Origin: DASCNA01 sp036011305
GTDB taxonomy: Bacteria > Verrucomicrobiota > Lentisphaeria > Victivallales > GWF2-38-69
Reading direction: 5' to 3'
Assembly: GCA_036011305.1 (NCBI GenBank)
Contig: DASCNA010000144.1
Location: forward strand, 8,438-72,437
DNA length: 64,000 nucleotides
How positions within the stretch are numbered: the stretch's first letter is position 1; every line of letters begins with the position of its first letter. The position numbers and the translations under genes were made by a program. The notes under the pieces are model-generated. The model did not search any database and was not told where the DNA came from. It saw only the letters and a program-made list of their open reading frames with translations. This document shows, in pieces, positions 1-8,301 of the stretch.

Positions 1-1226
1 TGGGTGAAAGAGCTTTTTTTGCTAGCAAACAACTAGCTGGATTAAGCTCTAGTGAAAAAAATAACTGTATTAAAGCAATTGCAGATACGTTAGAGCAGGA
101 AAAAGATAATATTTTAGCAGCAAATGAGAAAGACATTAATAAGGGTATAAAAAAAGGTCTTCTGCCTGCTATGATCGATAGGTTAAAACTATCAGAAAAA
201 CGTATAAAAGCAATGGCTGACGGATTGAGAGAGTTGACAAAGCTGGAAGATCCTGTCGGGCATACAATCACAACAACGATAAGGCCAAATGGTTTAGAAA
301 TAAAAAAAGTAAGTGTTCCAATCGGCACTATTGCTATAATATATGAATCAAGACCTAATGTGACCATAGATGCTGCAGGACTCTGCCTTAAATCAGGAAA
401 TGCAGTAATTTTACGTGGAGGTTCTGAAGCTATTCATTCAAATATTGCTTTAGCACACTGTGTTACAAGAGCATGTATTTCATGTCAATTAGACAAAGGG
501 GTCGTTCAGCTCTTACCCTGGACAGACAGAGAAGCGGTTAATCTCCTGCTAAAAATGGATAACTATATTGATCTTGTAATACCACGGGGCGGAGAGCATT
601 TAATTAGAAAAGTTGTATCAGAGTCAACTATTCCTGTAATCAAACATTATAAAGGCGTCTGTAATATTTATATTGATGATAAATGCGACATTGACATGGC
701 TGTAAATATTGTAGAAAATGCTAAATGCCAAAGACCTGGTGTATGTAACGCTGCAGAAACTTTGCTCATTCATAACGATATAGCAGATGAAATAGCACCA
801 ATACTGGCTAAAAGGTTAGGAAACAAAAATGTAGAACTTCGCGGGGATAAAATTTTCTGTGATATAGTACCTGAATCCAATATGGCAACAGAAGAAGACT
901 GGTCCATGGAATATCTAGATCTTATACTTTCTGTTAAAATTGTTCCTGATATACAGTCAGCAATAAATCATATCAACAGATACGGTTCAAAGCATAGTGA
1001 TTTAATTATAACGAGTGATAAGCTTAATGCTAAAAAATTTATGAAAGAGGTGGATTCTTCTACTGTCTATCACAATGCATCAACACGTTTTACTGACGGT
1101 TTTGAGTTTGGTATGGGCGCTGAAATTGGGATCAGCACCGACAAATTGCACGCCAGAGGGCCGATGGGCTTAAAAGAATTAAACACATATAAGTATCTGG
1201 TTTTCGGTAACGGCCAGATTAGATAA
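1..1226 (+). CDS. proA: gamma-glutamyl phosphate reductase, 5' end outside window
   Basis: The frame is open from base 3, so the start codon lies before the window and only the first few residues are missing. The product is the cytoplasmic NADPH-dependent enzyme that reduces gamma-glutamyl phosphate to glutamate semialdehyde, step two of proline synthesis. The aldehyde-dehydrogenase-like fold is recognisable throughout. Near the middle is the nucleophilic cysteine motif RPGVCNAAETLL, and further on FEFGMGAEIGISTDKLHARGP, typical of the ProA C-terminal region. It ends at TAA 1224-1226 and is followed at once by a strong hairpin terminator shared with the convergent gene. proB, if linked, would lie upstream and is not visible. 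Identification is secure. Confidence 0.97.
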   Translation, partial: GERAFFASKQLAGLSSSEKNNCIKAIADTLEQEKDNILAANEKDINKGIKKGLLPAMIDRLKLSEKRIKAMADGLRELTKLEDPVGHTITTTIRPNGLEIKKVSVPIGTIAIIYESRPNVTIDAAGLCLKSGNAVILRGGSEAIHSNIALAHCVTRACISCQLDKGVVQLLPWTDREAVNLLLKMDNYIDLVIPRGGEHLIRKVVSESTIPVIKHYKGVCNIYIDDKCDIDMAVNIVENAKCQRPGVCNAAETLLIHNDIADEIAPILAKRLGNKNVELRGDKIFCDIVPESNMATEEDWSMEYLDLILSVKIVPDIQSAINHINRYGSKHSDLIITSDKLNAKKFMKEVDSSTVYHNASTRFTDGFEFGMGAEIGISTDKLHARGPMGLKELNTYKYLVFGNGQIR

Positions 1227-1240
1227 TATATTTCACAAAA

Positions 1241-1265
1241 AAAACAGTGAAAAATTCACTGTTTT
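1241..1265. terminator. bidirectional rho-independent terminator
   Basis: An 11-bp perfect stem, AAAACAGTGAA (1241-1251) with its complement at 1255-1265, closes a 3-nt loop. It is followed by a T run on the plus strand, and the A run on the left serves the minus strand. It separates proA from the convergent gene ending at 1290. Confidence 0.9.
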
Positions 1266-1289
1266 TTTTTGTGTTCTTTTCAAATATAC

Positions 1290-1799
1290 CTAAAAACCCC
1301 AGTTTATTAAAGGTGAAATAGGAAGAAAACCGTTATCCATTATGTTAATTAAGCCCAACTGTATCCCTTTTGAATTTTCAGCTTTATTTATCAAGCCCAG
1401 CTGAAAACCTCTAGAGCTTTTATATTCATTAAAAACGGATATTTGTGCGCCAATTATATTACTACACTCCATATTTACAGCCCCTATCTGCAGACCATCA
1501 GTACCGTCACTCATATTCAATATTGAAAGCTGGAGACCTTTTGTATTAGTTTGAGAGAAAAATATAGCCAAATCAAGCCCGGCAATAATATTTTTTTTGT
1601 TAGCACTGAATGAAGCAGGAAATCCTAAATCCATACCATAAACATCAACACCATTTGGCCAGGACCATACACCGGGCCAGAAGCATATACGAAAAGGAGT
1701 TGAAAAAGAGACATCCTCAGGTTCATTAGCCAAAGTTTGAGAAACAGCACCAATTATACACATCAATGTCAGTAATGCAATCATTACTTTTTTATTCAT
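1290..1799 (-). CDS. secreted LA_2272-type surface repeat protein
   Basis: This 169-residue exported protein has a clear Sec signal peptide (lysines, then a hydrophobic run to about residue 23, cleavage near TLA-NE). The mature part has short degenerate repeats with the pattern G-x-Q-hydrophobic-x-hydrophobic-x-N: GLQLSILNM, GLQIGAVNM, GAQISVFNE, GFQLGLINK, GIQLGLINI. This is the signature of the LA_2272 surface-repeat family first named in Leptospira, whose function is unknown. Tandem repeats of this kind usually stack as a beta structure. The ATG at 1799 has an AGAAGG sequence 11 nt upstream. It is a single-gene unit converging on proA. Family membership is read from the repeats; surface location is inferred. 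Confidence 0.75.
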   Translation of the reverse strand: MNKKVMIALLTLMCIIGAVSQTLANEPEDVSFSTPFRICFWPGVWSWPNGVDVYGMDLGFPASFSANKKNIIAGLDLAIFFSQTNTKGLQLSILNMSDGTDGLQIGAVNMECSNIIGAQISVFNEYKSSRGFQLGLINKAENSKGIQLGLINIMDNGFLPISPLINWGF

Positions 1800-1983
1800 T
1801 CTAAATACACCCTTCTGTTTGTGTTATTAACTTGTTATAAATGCATATTTAATGATTATATTAAGATATTCTTTTTCTGCCATATATCCTTAGACAGAAA
1901 AATAACAAAAAATTCAGAAATAATGAATGTTGATGCACATGATCAAAATTAGCGAGAAAAGTAAGTGATTATTTAATATTTTC

Positions 1984-2018
1984 AGATAGAATATATAATA
2001 GAAGTTAGATAGAATATA
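1984..2018. repeat. two direct copies of a 12-mer, 23 bp apart
   Basis: AGATAGAATATA occurs at 1984-1995 and again at 2007-2018, in the 275-bp gap between the divergent genes starting at 1799 and 2075. The 23-bp step is about two helical turns, so this could be a regulator site for the small gene at 2075. In such AT-rich DNA chance is also possible. Confidence 0.3.
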
Positions 2019-2074
2019 GTCAATTAATGTAAAATTTGTATTTTATCAACAATCACAAAACGAAAGATTAGGTA

Positions 2075-2257
2075 ATGAAATCAGGAAAAATTGGTTGTCT
2101 TTTTATTTACTCTGTAATACTTATAATAATAGGAATGGGAATCTATAAATATAGAGAAGAAATTTTAAGTTATATTTCTGACAAATCATCTGAAGTGACT
2201 AAAAAAATCAGCACCAAAGCTGTCGAGGTAAAAGATAAAGTAAAAGATAAATTATAA
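2075..2257 (+). CDS. small single-pass membrane protein with charged tail
   Basis: A 60-residue protein with an N-terminal hydrophobic helix (about residues 8-24) followed by a lysine/glutamate-rich amphipathic tail ending in repeats of the K-V-K-D-K type. The layout resembles YtxH/CsbD-like or apolipophorin-like small membrane proteins, but I cannot assign a family. The ATG at 2075 lacks a strong Shine-Dalgarno; a weak purine stretch (AAAGATTAGG) lies upstream. It stands alone, 75 bp before the ClC gene and on the same strand. Coding status is supported by composition and the tidy membrane/tail architecture only. Confidence 0.55.
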   Translation: MKSGKIGCLFIYSVILIIIGMGIYKYREEILSYISDKSSEVTKKISTKAVEVKDKVKDKL

Positions 2258-2332
2258 TCTCATTGAAATAATTATTTTAAGAATTAAACTTTTTGTTTCC
2301 AAAATAAACAATTAAAATCATAACACCAAAAC

Positions 2333-3676
2333 ATGAAACAATTCAGAATTTTCAGAAAAGTACTATTAAGAGAAAGAAGGCATTATAGTTTCCTTCTTTT
2401 ATCAGGAGTAATAGTCGGCTCTCTGTCAGGTCTGATAGGCAGTCTTTTTCAATTATCTATAATTTGGTTTACGGATTTAAAATATTATCTTGCAGAAACA
2501 TTGATTCAAAATCAGATAGGCAGATACTCTTTTATTATATTATTCTGTGTAGTAAGTATAATTGTTGCAATAATTCTAGTTAGAAAATTTGCTCCTGAGG
2601 CCGCAGGTAGCGGTGTGCAGGAAATCGAAGGTGTATTACTTAATTATCGTAAACTCAGAGGCCATAGAATTCTTCCAATTAAATTTATTGGCGGCGTACT
2701 TGCTCTTTCCAGCGGTCTGGTATTAGGTCGTGAAGGGCCTACAATACAGATGAGCAGTGCAATTGGCAAGATGTTTTCTGACAGATTCAGGCTAAGACCT
2801 GAATTTACCCATGCAATTATAGCAGCTGGTGCAGGTGCAGGCCTAGCGGCCGCCTTCAATGCACCCCTTGCCGGAATATTATTTGTTATTGAAGAAATGC
2901 GTGGTGAATTCAGATACAGTTTTATGTCAATGAACTGTGTTATAGTAGCTTCAATATGCAGTGATATTGTTTTACGTTTAATTATGGGGCAAAAGCCTGA
3001 TATAGTCATGACTTATTTTTCTACTCCTCCCATTGCATCATTATGGATGTTTGTAGTATTTGGATGTATTTTTGGGGTTTTTGGGGTAATATTTAACCGT
3101 TACCTTATAAAAGTTCTGAACTTTTTCTCTGATAGCAAACAAATTGTATATTGGCCTATGATTGTAATGGTAGGTATTGTTGTGGGCTCCTTAACAATAT
3201 TCTATCCTCATGCTGTAGGTGGGGGATATAATATTATTTCTGATGCCCTTTCATATAAAGTACCAATAATGGCACTTCTTTTACTCTTTCTTATCAGAAT
3301 GGCTGCAACATGGGTCAGTTACGGTTCAGGAACACCTGGCGGTATATTTGCTCCAATGATAGCACTTGGTACAGTTTTTGGTATGTGGTACGGTCAATTT
3401 GCCCATTTTTTCTTTCCTGAATTAGTAACACATCCAGGCATATTTGCTGTAGCTGGAATGAGCGCCCTCTTCACAGCAACGGTTGGCGCACCTTTAACCG
3501 GAATACTACTTGTTACTGAAATGACAATGAATTACGCTCTTATTCTTCCCTTGATCATAACCTGCTTCAGCGCCACAATTACCGCATTTTTACTTGGTGG
3601 TAATCCAATTTATGAAACTCTGCTGGAAAGAACATTGAAAAGAGTGGCGCAAAAGAAAAAACTCATAAAAAAATAA
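2333..3676 (+). CDS. ClC-family chloride channel / H+-Cl- exchanger
   Basis: This 447-residue multi-spanning inner-membrane protein has the three ClC selectivity signatures: GSGVQ at 92-96 (the GSGIP position), GREGP at 132-136 with the gating glutamate E134, and GTPGGIFAP near 335. The internal acidic residue used by H+-coupled exchangers is also present in IEEMRGEFRYS (around 186-196), so a 2 Cl-/1 H+ antiporter is more likely than a passive channel. The protein stops without C-terminal CBS domains, like the short bacterial form. No good Shine-Dalgarno precedes the ATG. It is monocistronic. The physiological role (acid resistance, charge balance) cannot be read from the context. Confidence 0.93.
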   Translation: MKQFRIFRKVLLRERRHYSFLLLSGVIVGSLSGLIGSLFQLSIIWFTDLKYYLAETLIQNQIGRYSFIILFCVVSIIVAIILVRKFAPEAAGSGVQEIEGVLLNYRKLRGHRILPIKFIGGVLALSSGLVLGREGPTIQMSSAIGKMFSDRFRLRPEFTHAIIAAGAGAGLAAAFNAPLAGILFVIEEMRGEFRYSFMSMNCVIVASICSDIVLRLIMGQKPDIVMTYFSTPPIASLWMFVVFGCIFGVFGVIFNRYLIKVLNFFSDSKQIVYWPMIVMVGIVVGSLTIFYPHAVGGGYNIISDALSYKVPIMALLLLFLIRMAATWVSYGSGTPGGIFAPMIALGTVFGMWYGQFAHFFFPELVTHPGIFAVAGMSALFTATVGAPLTGILLVTEMTMNYALILPLIITCFSATITAFLLGGNPIYETLLERTLKRVAQKKKLIKK

Positions 3677-3889
3677 ATACTTTTACCTCTCAATTTTATT
3701 TAGAATCTTCTTATTTTAATATGTTCGACAGTATCCCGATATTAATGATTATTTTATTGTAAATTTTGGCATTAAGTATACTTTAATTTATCGGTAAATT
3801 TTTTATTAATCTGTTACTTTTTAGTAATTCAATTGTAATAAATTATTATAAAGCAACTTTTTTATTTTTAGAAATTTGGGAGGATCAAC

Positions 3890-5128
3890 ATGGATAAAAG
3901 AGAGTTAATAAAACAGTATTTTTCTGACCATAAAGATCAGATTCAGGAAAAGATAATAAACCTTACCACCGAAATGGTTGCAGAAAAAACAGTAAATGTA
4001 CAGACAAGTCAGCTTAGTGAACATCCATACTTGAAGGCACGTGGTGAAGAGTATAAAGTTGCAAAAATTGTTAAAGATGAATTTGATAAAGCTGACATTG
4101 CATATGATGAGTATTCGAGAATACCCGAGCGCCCTAATGTAATTGGACACCTTGGAAAAAACACTAACGGCATCAGTCTTTTTATGGCAGGACATATGGA
4201 TGTTGTACCTGCTGGAGACGGCTGGGATTCTGATCCGTATAAAGTAATCCAGAAAGACGGCAAACTATATGGAAGAGGAACTTCTGATAATAAAGGTCAA
4301 ATTGCATCAATTCTTGCAGCTGCGTCTATATTAAAAGAGCTTGGACTTGATAAAGAAATAAACGGTGACCTGCAGATAGCTGCTCTTTCTGATGAAGAAT
4401 GCTGTGATCCTGACGGAATAGACTATGGGGTTCACTATCTGCTTGAAGAGAAACTAATTGATCCAACATATGCTGTTATTCCAGATATCGGTGAATACAT
4501 GAGAAGTATCGATGTTGCAGAAAAAGGAGGGATAAAACTTCAGGTGACAGCAACAGGCAAACAGGCTCACGGCTCTACCCCTGAAAAAGGAATCAATGCA
4601 ATCAACATGATGGCTGAATTTATACATAATTTCAAAGATTTTGAATTAGATCATACAGAACATCCATTGCTTGGACACCCAACAGTTAATGTCGGCGTAA
4701 TTAACGGCGGTGCGGCATCCAATATTGTACCTGGCTCCTGTTATGTACACATTGATATGCGCACAGTACCAGGAATAACCTTAGATCAAATCGAAGCTGA
4801 AGTAAAAAAATATTGTGATATGGTAAAAGACGGTAATTTTAAAATTGAATTTATTTCAGTAAGCGAACCTCACAGCATTGATCCTGACAATGACCTTGTC
4901 AAACTGATCCAGAAGCATGGAGAACCTATTCTTGGTTTTAAGCCTGTGCCAATTGGCTTAGGAGGAGGTACATTCGCTAAGGGACTTTGTCTGCATGGTT
5001 GCAAAGCTGTTGGATGGGGTATTGGAAATGAAGATACTATGCACGTAGCTAATGAGTATATTGAAATCGATCAACTAATGGATTTTGCTCAGTTGACCTG
5101 TCTGTTGGCTCTAGATTTATTAAGCTGA
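3890..5128 (+). CDS. M20-family metallopeptidase (PepV/Sapep-like dipeptidase)
   Basis: A 412-residue cytoplasmic di-zinc hydrolase of the ArgE/DapE/PepV superfamily. Metal ligands are visible: H102 and D104 in AGHMDVVP, D133 in YGRGTSDNKG, E169/E170 in LSDEECCDPDG, and a late histidine in NEDTMHVANEYIE. The lid (dimerisation) domain occupies roughly 200-320. The C-terminal GGGTFAKGL...NEYIE pattern is closer to Xaa-His dipeptidases such as PepV than to DapE or ArgE, so peptide turnover is my preferred role. The start is secured by GGGAGGA about 7 nt before ATG 3890. A hairpin terminator follows at 5161. Confidence 0.88.
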   Translation: MDKRELIKQYFSDHKDQIQEKIINLTTEMVAEKTVNVQTSQLSEHPYLKARGEEYKVAKIVKDEFDKADIAYDEYSRIPERPNVIGHLGKNTNGISLFMAGHMDVVPAGDGWDSDPYKVIQKDGKLYGRGTSDNKGQIASILAAASILKELGLDKEINGDLQIAALSDEECCDPDGIDYGVHYLLEEKLIDPTYAVIPDIGEYMRSIDVAEKGGIKLQVTATGKQAHGSTPEKGINAINMMAEFIHNFKDFELDHTEHPLLGHPTVNVGVINGGAASNIVPGSCYVHIDMRTVPGITLDQIEAEVKKYCDMVKDGNFKIEFISVSEPHSIDPDNDLVKLIQKHGEPILGFKPVPIGLGGGTFAKGLCLHGCKAVGWGIGNEDTMHVANEYIEIDQLMDFAQLTCLLALDLLS

Positions 5129-5160
5129 TATAATAATCATCTTTGATTTTTATTCAAACC

Positions 5161-5201
5161 AAAAGGCTCTGATAAATATTGATCATTTATTAGAGCCTTT
5201 T
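5161..5201. terminator. rho-independent terminator, 17-bp stem
   Basis: AAAAGGCTCTGATAAAT (5161-5177) pairs with 5185-5201 with one G-T wobble around a 7-nt loop. It is flanked by A and T runs so can act on both strands: it ends the M20 peptidase gene and also closes the small-ORF pair on the minus strand. Confidence 0.9.
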
Positions 5202-5209
5202 ACATTACT

Positions 5210-5341
5210 TTATATATTCTTCGCCGTCTGTCTCTGATAAGGCGGTAAAAAATTATTTCCATAATTATTCATTGCTTTTTTATACTCATTGTAAAAATGG
5301 TGTATTTTGTTTTTCTTTTCTTTTTTATGATAAGTTTTCAT
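5210..5341 (-). CDS. 43-residue basic small protein, paralogue of the one at 5393
   Basis: An ATG at 5341 preceded by TTGAGG (7-8 nt spacing) opens a 43-codon frame ending at TAA 5210-5212, just before the shared terminator. The product is lysine-, asparagine- and tyrosine-rich, without signal peptide or membrane helix. Aligned without gaps to the neighbouring 46-residue product it shares M1, K2, K7, K9, K10, H14, F16, E19, Y20, K22, N26, Y27 and G28, and both end with KNI near the C-terminus. This common pattern (HxFxxEYxK, then NYG) shows the two frames are translated paralogues, not noise. It is the second gene of a two-gene unit. Function unknown; I do not recognise the family. Confidence 0.7.
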   Translation of the reverse strand: MKTYHKKEKKNKIHHFYNEYKKAMNNYGNNFLPPYQRQTAKNI

Positions 5342-5392
5342 AATTAACCTCAATTCTTGTTTAATTGTATCAATATGATTGTATCTAAAACA

Positions 5393-5533
5393 TTATTTTG
5401 AAATATTTTTTGTTCTTATTGGATAAGAGCAAGAGCTTGATATTTTCTCTCCGTAATTATAAATAGTTTTTATATATTCTGCCCAAAAATTATGTTTTTG
5501 AATTTTCTTTATTTTATTAAGATGAATTTTCAT
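5393..5533 (-). CDS. 46-residue basic small protein, first of a paralogous pair
   Basis: ATG 5533 is preceded by AAAAGG at suitable spacing; the frame runs 46 codons to TAA 5393-5395. The product is basic and cytoplasmic by sequence. Residues 1-30 align gap-free with the 43-residue neighbour, with 13 identities including HxFxxEY and NYG, and the C-terminal KNI is also shared. The 51-nt gap to the next start suggests co-transcription. The pair is divergent from the XRE-PAS regulator starting at 5685, and the 151-bp space between them holds a consensus promoter on the other strand. A role as regulator partner, small DNA/RNA-binding protein or toxin-type peptide is conceivable, but nothing in the sequence decides this. 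Confidence 0.68.
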   Translation of the reverse strand: MKIHLNKIKKIQKHNFWAEYIKTIYNYGEKISSSCSYPIRTKNISK

Positions 5534-5617
5534 TATTGATTTCCTTTTATCATTGTTGTTTATCTTTAAAATAAATGTATATGACTTTCATAAAAGAAGA
5601 GAAACTTTAAAAAAAAG

Positions 5618-5646
5618 TTGATATTTAGGACACATTGTCATATAAT
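5618..5646 (+). promoter_or_regulatory. sigma70-type promoter of the XRE-PAS regulator
   Basis: TTGATA (5618-5623), a 17-bp spacer and a perfect TATAAT (5641-5646). Transcription would start near 5653, about 30 nt before the ATG at 5685. Confidence 0.8.
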
Positions 5647-5684
5647 AATCAACATATTCAATTTTATATATCTATATGACCTAA

Positions 5685-7304
5685 ATGTTCAAATTTGACA
5701 AATATAAATTTAAAAAGCTGAGAAAATCTTCAAAATTATCACAGCAAAAAATTGCTGACGTAATAGGCAAAGCTTCTTACAGAACAATTTTAAGATGGGA
5801 ACAGGGAATAAGTAAACCTACAGAAGGCGAAGTAAGGCTTTTGGCTGAAATAATGCATGTACCTATTAGTGAAATTTCAGATTTAAAAGAACTATTTGAT
5901 AATAACACTCCATACTTTTATGATAATTTAACTAATCTTGATAAAAGTATTTTTGATATTTCAGCAAAAACTGATTCTGAAAAGCAAAAAACTATTATTG
6001 ACTTAATGAAACAGAATAAAATGCTTAACTGGCAACTTCAGGAACAAAAAAAAGTTATTTCAAATATTACAACAACTGTAAATTCTCTAAATTATCTTAT
6101 CTATAGAAAAAACAGAGCACTCAAATACACTTTTGTTAATGATTTTTTCCTATCATATTTTGGTTTTCCTGGTTCTAATCTCGTACTTGGACAAAGAAAC
6201 TCTGACATTTGGAAACATCAAAAGAGCTGGGAAGAAATATCAGAATTGGAAAAAAATGTATTTGAATCCAATGTTGCTTTAGAAAATACTATAATCAGTA
6301 TTCCAAAAACATTTGGCACAGGAGGAAGCGGTGTTGTTAATATAAAACCTGTTTATGATAATAATGATAAAATTATTGAAATTATAGTTTCAATTAAAGA
6401 TATTTCAGGTGAGCAAAGCTTGAATGAAAAATATTTCTATCTGGAATCAGCACTTGAAAAACTTGAGCATGTAATATGGATTATAAAATCAAAACCTTAC
6501 AGACATTTTTTATATATAAACAGTGCGATTGAAAGAATTTATGGAGTTGGTAAAAATGAATTTTACAGAGATGTTGATTTCTGGATTAAATTTGTACATA
6601 AAGAGGATATCAAAAAAGTAAAAAAAGAGTTCAATAATCAGAAAGAGGAACTTATTTATCGAATTTATGTCAGGAACAAAGAGATCCACTGGGTACAACA
6701 TTTTTTATATAGAACAATTGTTAAAGATACTGAACTGGAGTTTGGAGTTATTAAAGATATCACCAAAGAAATGAATAACGAAAAAATCCGGCATATGATG
6801 GAAACTACGATAAACTCTATGAAGGAGACTTTTGGATTAACCGGGCCAAATTCATGCGATAGTTTATATTTTAGCAAATCAAGAGCTAAGATATATGGAT
6901 ATTCTATGGATAAACTAATCAAAGGCGGACATGATTTTTGGTTAAAAACCTGCGTTCATCCTGATGACTATGAAAAGCAAAAAAAATATAGTGATGACAA
7001 TTCTTGGCCTACTTTAAGACGCTTCAGAATTATCCGTGGAGATGGTCAACTCAGGTGGTTAGAAACAAGAAGAATAAGAATAATATTTGATGGTCAACTA
7101 TGCTCAGGTTATTTCGAAAGTGATATTACCGATCAAATTAAAAAAGAGAACAAACAGAAGAAAAATATAGACAAAGCCTATCTTGAAGGATATCAAACAA
7201 GAAATTTAGAAATGTCAAAATCTTTAAAGGAAAAACAAATTTCCCCAGCTATAATTTCTAAAGTAACAGGTCTCAGTAAAACAGAAATTGAGAAATTAAA
7301 TTAA
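5685..7304 (+). CDS. XRE-type HTH / multi-PAS sensor regulator with Rpn-nuclease-like C-terminal tail
   Basis: This 539-residue soluble protein starts with an XRE/Cro helix-turn-helix (about 8-60: SQQKIADVIGKASYRTILRWEQG), followed by a coiled-coil linker (about 95-135). Three PAS-like domains follow, at roughly 135-240, 245-360 and 370-485. The second and third show the PAS fold with the PAC-type ending FGVIKDIT and GYFESDIT. No kinase, GGDEF or output domain follows. The last 45 residues (YLEGYQTRNLEMSKSLKEKQ, then SPAIISKVTGLSKTEIEKL) match the tail normally found on Rpn/PD-(D/E)XK transposase-like nucleases. I infer a one-component regulator that senses a ligand or redox state and binds DNA itself. 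It is divergent from two small ORFs and convergent (7 bp) with the asparaginase gene. Confidence 0.85.
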   Translation: MFKFDKYKFKKLRKSSKLSQQKIADVIGKASYRTILRWEQGISKPTEGEVRLLAEIMHVPISEISDLKELFDNNTPYFYDNLTNLDKSIFDISAKTDSEKQKTIIDLMKQNKMLNWQLQEQKKVISNITTTVNSLNYLIYRKNRALKYTFVNDFFLSYFGFPGSNLVLGQRNSDIWKHQKSWEEISELEKNVFESNVALENTIISIPKTFGTGGSGVVNIKPVYDNNDKIIEIIVSIKDISGEQSLNEKYFYLESALEKLEHVIWIIKSKPYRHFLYINSAIERIYGVGKNEFYRDVDFWIKFVHKEDIKKVKKEFNNQKEELIYRIYVRNKEIHWVQHFLYRTIVKDTELEFGVIKDITKEMNNEKIRHMMETTINSMKETFGLTGPNSCDSLYFSKSRAKIYGYSMDKLIKGGHDFWLKTCVHPDDYEKQKKYSDDNSWPTLRRFRIIRGDGQLRWLETRRIRIIFDGQLCSGYFESDITDQIKKENKQKKNIDKAYLEGYQTRNLEMSKSLKEKQISPAIISKVTGLSKTEIEKLN

Positions 7305-7311
7305 ACAAAGT

Positions 7312-8301
7312 CTAATATTCGTCGAATATTTTCTGAATTTTCTGTAAATTATCAGTTTTTGTCAATGCAACTACTAAGAGAACTCTTGCTTTTTGTGGAT
7401 TTAAATCATTACTGACAATAAAATTATATTCATTATCTTTTTCATCGCCATTTCTTATAATATGACCTGAACCTGCTCTGCTTGACCGAACTACAAATAT
7501 TCCTTTTTCAGAAGCATCTTTAAATCCGGCTAAAATCTCATCAGTAAAAGCACCATTACCAACACCTGCGCTAACAATCCCTTTTGAATCATTATTAATA
7601 AAACAGTCAACTAATTCTCTGCCCGCTCCTGCATAGTTATAAACAACATCTACCTTGGGCAATGCATCTATATCTCTAATATTAAACTCACTTTTGAAAG
7701 TATGAAGTTTATCTGAAGAAAAGTTATAAAATATCTGATTTCCTTCAATAGTTCCAATAATCTGTGTATTTTGAGAATTCATAGTATCAGGATTGGTTGT
7801 GCTCCCTTTTGAAACATCACGTGCACAGAATAATCTGTCATTTATTACAGCAAGCACACCTCTGCTCCAAGAGTTTTTATTTGAAGCAACTTTTACTGCC
7901 TGATAAATATTCATTGGGCCGTCGGCACTGATTGCAGTGGCCGGCCTCATTGCACATGTAATTACAACAGGTTTTTCAGTTTTTACAGTTAAATGCAAAA
8001 AATATGCTGTTTCTTCAAGGGTATTTGTGCCGTGTGTAATTACAACTCCGTCAAAATCTTCATCAAGATATTTCTGTACATTTTTAGCTAAAATCACCCA
8101 ATTTTCAGGTTTCATTCTTCTACTACAGAAATTAAAGACCTGTTCGTATTGAATTTTTGCCATTGAGTTGATTCCTGGCACAGAATCAATAATACTAGAA
8201 ATATCTAATTTACCTGACTCATATCCAACAGTTTTATTTGCATTTTCTGCAGTACCGGCGATTGTTCCTCCAGTCCCAAGTATCATAATTTTAGGCAACA
8301 T
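7312..8301 (-). CDS. L-asparaginase-family amidohydrolase, type II-like but cytoplasmic
   Basis: The 329-residue enzyme has the asparaginase fold: nucleophile T13 in TGGTIAG, the second-threonine motif THGTNTLEETAYF (T92, N93), AMRPATAISADGP, and the lysine in DVSKGSTT. In characterised type II enzymes the residue after the second threonine is aspartate (HGTDT); here the codon is AAT, asparagine. No signal peptide is present, unlike periplasmic AnsB. I place the start at ATG 8301 because AGAGG lies 7 nt upstream; a TTG at 8307 has no room for a ribosome site. The start overlaps the end of the aconitase gene by 11 nt, so it is the last gene of that operon. Asparagine or another amide could be the substrate. 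Confidence 0.9.
   Translation of the reverse strand: MLPKIMILGTGGTIAGTAENANKTVGYESGKLDISSIIDSVPGINSMAKIQYEQVFNFCSRRMKPENWVILAKNVQKYLDEDFDGVVITHGTNTLEETAYFLHLTVKTEKPVVITCAMRPATAISADGPMNIYQAVKVASNKNSWSRGVLAVINDRLFCARDVSKGSTTNPDTMNSQNTQIIGTIEGNQIFYNFSSDKLHTFKSEFNIRDIDALPKVDVVYNYAGAGRELVDCFINNDSKGIVSAGVGNGAFTDEILAGFKDASEKGIFVVRSSRAGSGHIIRNGDEKDNEYNFIVSNDLNPQKARVLLVVALTKTDNLQKIQKIFDEY

Noticed and set aside
3677..3889. Possible riboswitch before the M20 gene or fluoride-type element near the ClC gene
   Set aside because: No conserved aptamer pattern could be recognised; the ClC has the GREGP chloride signature, and the gap is plain AT-rich DNA.
5205..5684. CRISPR-like or IS remnant in the 556-bp gap after the M20 gene
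   Set aside because: No repeats or transposase fragments; the gap is explained by two small ORFs, a terminator and a promoter.
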